A stretch of 64,000 nt of DNA from Pseudomonadota bacterium (GTDB taxonomy: Bacteria > Desulfobacterota > Syntrophobacteria > Syntrophobacterales > Syntrophobacteraceae). Position numbers and translations under genes: made by a program. Positions 61,895 to 64,000 of the stretch are shown in pieces. Under the pieces are notes generated by a model that searched no databases, was not told where the DNA came from, and saw only the letters and a program-made list of their open reading frames with translations. The stretch spans positions 1 through 64,000 of the forward strand of contig JAEZHY010000167.1 of NCBI GenBank assembly GCA_023416335.1, read 5' to 3'. The stretch's first letter is position 1. The number at the start of each line of letters is the position of its first letter.

Positions 61895-63526
61895 ATGAAG
61901 TGGGGTTTACGTTTAGGCGGGATCGGGATGATTGCGATTGGGGCGGTTTTGGCCGTGATGTATTTCATCGCAGGTCCCAAAGCGCCTGCAGGCGAATTGA
62001 CGAAGAAGATGTACGTAAAGGAAAAGGTGATCAGCGGTGCATATAAAACTTATGCCGTAAAAGAAACTCCTGTGCCGATGTGGCTTGCAAAGACCGTTTT
62101 CCACAACGGAATGGACCAGCGGATCACCAATCTCAAGGTCAGGTACAGGGTAGGCGAGTATTCGGACTGGTGCTCCTGGCACAATTACACGGCCCTGGAT
62201 CCCGACCAGACGGTAGTCGATCTCTACTATCCCATTTTGTTGAACTCATGCGCAAAGCTTACCAGCCGGGCTCCCGCCGAAATCCAGATGGAATGTGAGT
62301 ATACGGACCAGACGGGTCGAACGCATCAAACATCAGAAAGCCGCGCGCTCACATTTCTGGACCGCTTCGAGTTCATCTTCTCCGACATGACCGCCGATGA
62401 GCGGACCGCGTCGTTCCAGGACGAAGTCACCTACTCGCATCTGCTGGCAGCGTGGGTGTCGCGAAGCGACGAAGTGGTTGCACGCCTGGCGTCGATGGCC
62501 AACAAGAAGGCAGGCGGCCTGGGCGCATCCACCAACGACGAGAGTTGTATAAGAGTGATGGCTGCCCTTTATGAAATCATGCGTACCATCCACATCAGCT
62601 ATCAGCATCCGCCCGCACTGATCGACAAGAATCTCTCTTACGACATCAAACTGGTGCAGAGTCTCCAATATCCGCGGGACACCATCCAGAAACGAAGTGG
62701 GACTTGTATCGACCTCGCAATCCTTTATGCATCGATGCTCAACTCTATCAATATTGAGCCCTTCCTGGTAGTTATAGACGGCCATTGTTTCCCGATGGCG
62801 CGTACTCCGAGCGGAAAACTCATCCCGGTGGAAGCCACCGGAGTAGGCGACGGCTTTGCCAAAGGAATGACCTTCGAGCAGGCGGTCAACAGTGCAACCG
62901 AGACCTGGAAGAAAGCCAATCAATCCGGCCGTCTCGTAGTTGTCGATGTCAGACAGGGTTGGATGGCGGGCATAGCCAATCCTGAGCTGGAAACAATGCC
63001 TCCGGACATCCTTGACAGGTGGGGGATTACAGCCCTGGTCGAAGGCCCGGCCCAGCCGGCGGCGATCCACGCCGTGGCTCGTCCGAACGAACCGCAGGGT
63101 AACTTTCCAGCCCCCATGCCGATACCTGCCCCCGCGCCTGCACCGGCTCCTACTGTGGCCGGCATCGAGGGCAAATGGAGCTACACCGTTCCGGGAGCCA
63201 ACGGCACGCCTGTGAACGGCAGGATAGAGATAAGCGGTAAAGGCGGCCAATATAAAGTGGTCGGAACGGCCTCTTACCAGATGATGGGAATGGACGGCCG
63301 GAATCACCAGTTCCATGAGCGCGATGAGTGTGTGGGTTCTTTGAGCGGGACGAACTTCTCCGCCCGTTGCGATAACGTCACGACGACCATGGATGGGCAG
63401 CGCATGCCGCCTCAGGGACTTCCGCTCACCCTTAACCTAGTTCTGGGCGCGGGCGGAAGATCCATGCAGGGACAGGTTCTCAACAGCATGGGAATGGCCA
63501 TTCCGATTTCCATGCAAAAACAATAA
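61895..63526 (+). CDS. Membrane-anchored transglutaminase-like protein
   Basis: 543 residues. One N-terminal membrane helix (about 7-26), then an all-beta-looking domain (about 50-150). A transglutaminase-like papain-fold core follows with Cys271 in KRSGTCIDLAILYASML and His297 in VVIDGHCFP. A Pro/Ala-rich linker (about 408-424, PAPAPAPAP) leads to a beta-rich C-terminal domain with GQYKVVGTASYQM. AGGAG precedes the ATG. It probably faces the periplasm; the substrate, whether peptidase or cross-linker, is unknown. It is likely cotranscribed with the exported protein that follows. Confidence 0.85.
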   Translation: MKWGLRLGGIGMIAIGAVLAVMYFIAGPKAPAGELTKKMYVKEKVISGAYKTYAVKETPVPMWLAKTVFHNGMDQRITNLKVRYRVGEYSDWCSWHNYTALDPDQTVVDLYYPILLNSCAKLTSRAPAEIQMECEYTDQTGRTHQTSESRALTFLDRFEFIFSDMTADERTASFQDEVTYSHLLAAWVSRSDEVVARLASMANKKAGGLGASTNDESCIRVMAALYEIMRTIHISYQHPPALIDKNLSYDIKLVQSLQYPRDTIQKRSGTCIDLAILYASMLNSINIEPFLVVIDGHCFPMARTPSGKLIPVEATGVGDGFAKGMTFEQAVNSATETWKKANQSGRLVVVDVRQGWMAGIANPELETMPPDILDRWGITALVEGPAQPAAIHAVARPNEPQGNFPAPMPIPAPAPAPAPTVAGIEGKWSYTVPGANGTPVNGRIEISGKGGQYKVVGTASYQMMGMDGRNHQFHERDECVGSLSGTNFSARCDNVTTTMDGQRMPPQGLPLTLNLVLGAGGRSMQGQVLNSMGMAIPISMQKQ

Positions 63527-63582
63527 GTGCGCATGGAGAACGCGATATGCGCGCTCTCCTGAGAAGCCTCAAGGAGATGGAA

Positions 63583-64000
63583 ATGAAGGTTTCACGAAAA
63601 TATGCCCGGCAATTTATCCTGTTGTTTTCCGTGACGGCTGCGCTGCTCCTCTGGTCCGTGCCGAGTCACGCGGACGACATCCGGTATGAAGGCGACTATA
63701 ACCTGGGAGCGAACGGCGATACTTCGGTCACTATGAAGCTGATTCCGCCCATGGTGCTCTACCAGAAAATGCGGGAGAATTTCTCCAACCTCTACCTCGT
63801 ACTGCGCGTATTCGCTTCGGCGCGGGCCGATTACGAGGTCGCCGACAAGAAAGCCGACTGGGACGACCCCAACCATACGATGGTCTTTTCGATGAAGATG
63901 CTCGGGTCTGCGAAAAACATGGGCAACCACTGGGAACTCGAAATCCCGAAGGGAGCCGAATTCATCAACATGGATGAAGCAAAGCGGACCTTCTATTTCA
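63583..64000 (+). CDS. Exported hypothetical protein, truncated by window end
   Basis: First 139 codons visible. Start at the ATG at 63583, 6 bases after AAGGAG; an earlier in-frame ATG at 63577 is too close to that site. A signal peptide (SRKYARQFILLFSVTAALLL, cleavage near SHA|DD) leads to a mature beta-rich sequence (DIRYEGDYNLGANGDTSV and TMKLIPPMVLYQKM). I do not recognise the family. It starts 56 bases after the transglutaminase-like gene. Confidence 0.75.
   Translation, partial: MKVSRKYARQFILLFSVTAALLLWSVPSHADDIRYEGDYNLGANGDTSVTMKLIPPMVLYQKMRENFSNLYLVLRVFASARADYEVADKKADWDDPNHTMVFSMKMLGSAKNMGNHWELEIPKGAEFINMDEAKRTFYF

Overview
The window looks like chromosomal DNA of a GC-rich (roughly 55-60%) anaerobic deltaproteobacterium (Desulfobacterota), most like the Syntrophobacter group of propionate oxidisers and sulfate reducers. 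This is inferred from gene content: a K+-independent proton-pumping pyrophosphatase, a two-subunit methylmalonyl-CoA mutase with its MeaB chaperone, a BioYMN biotin importer, a ferredoxin-type 2-oxoacid oxidoreductase and sigma-54 control. I saw no rRNA, tRNA or CRISPR array and no intact transposase gene.

Layout. 1-9.3 kb: hppA with a strong terminator, the biotin importer bioYMN, a degraded patch (DUF1016 nuclease remnant and integrase tail), then mcmA-mcmB-meaB, all leftward except hppA. 10.1-20 kb: an uncharacterised tryptophan-rich membrane protein, an RNase Z-like hydrolase, a PreP-like M16 protease, a repeat-rich intergenic block of about 2 kb, ndk and an MltD-like transglycosylase. 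20-34.3 kb: acuC-acuB homologues, an FSR-like MFS exporter, an isochorismatase-fold hydrolase, a TetR(CecR)-ybhGFSR efflux operon headed by a perfect 14-bp inverted repeat, a secreted serine protease with Sel1 repeats, an aminotransferase and small proteins. 34.6-37.4 kb: an HDOD-GAF protein, a small 4-TM protein and a membrane-anchored J-domain protein.

37.6-47.2 kb is the most coherent unit. A PAS-type sigma-54 activator is followed by inverted TGTCCG boxes, a perfect IHF consensus and a -24/-12 promoter. The operon downstream encodes a GltD-like flavoprotein fused to a ferredoxin domain, the alpha, beta and gamma subunits of a 2-oxoacid:acceptor oxidoreductase, an AMP-forming acyl-CoA ligase and an MFS organic-anion transporter. 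It reads as an inducible uptake-activation-oxidation pathway for an acid I cannot name.

48-61.3 kb is a surface-glycan locus of very large multi-domain proteins: a triple GT-B protein (1171 aa), a sulfotransferase-GT4-GT2 fusion (1126 aa), its GT4-GT2 paralogue (799 aa), two methyltransferases and a GmhA-like isomerase. The window ends with a transglutaminase-like membrane protein and a truncated exported protein.

Intergenic DNA carries several repeat families: a 296-bp element in two copies, REP-like hairpins with compensatory base changes, a second palindrome family, a nested inverted-repeat element, GTGAAC-rich tracts and a TCAGGCTTTGTCA array.
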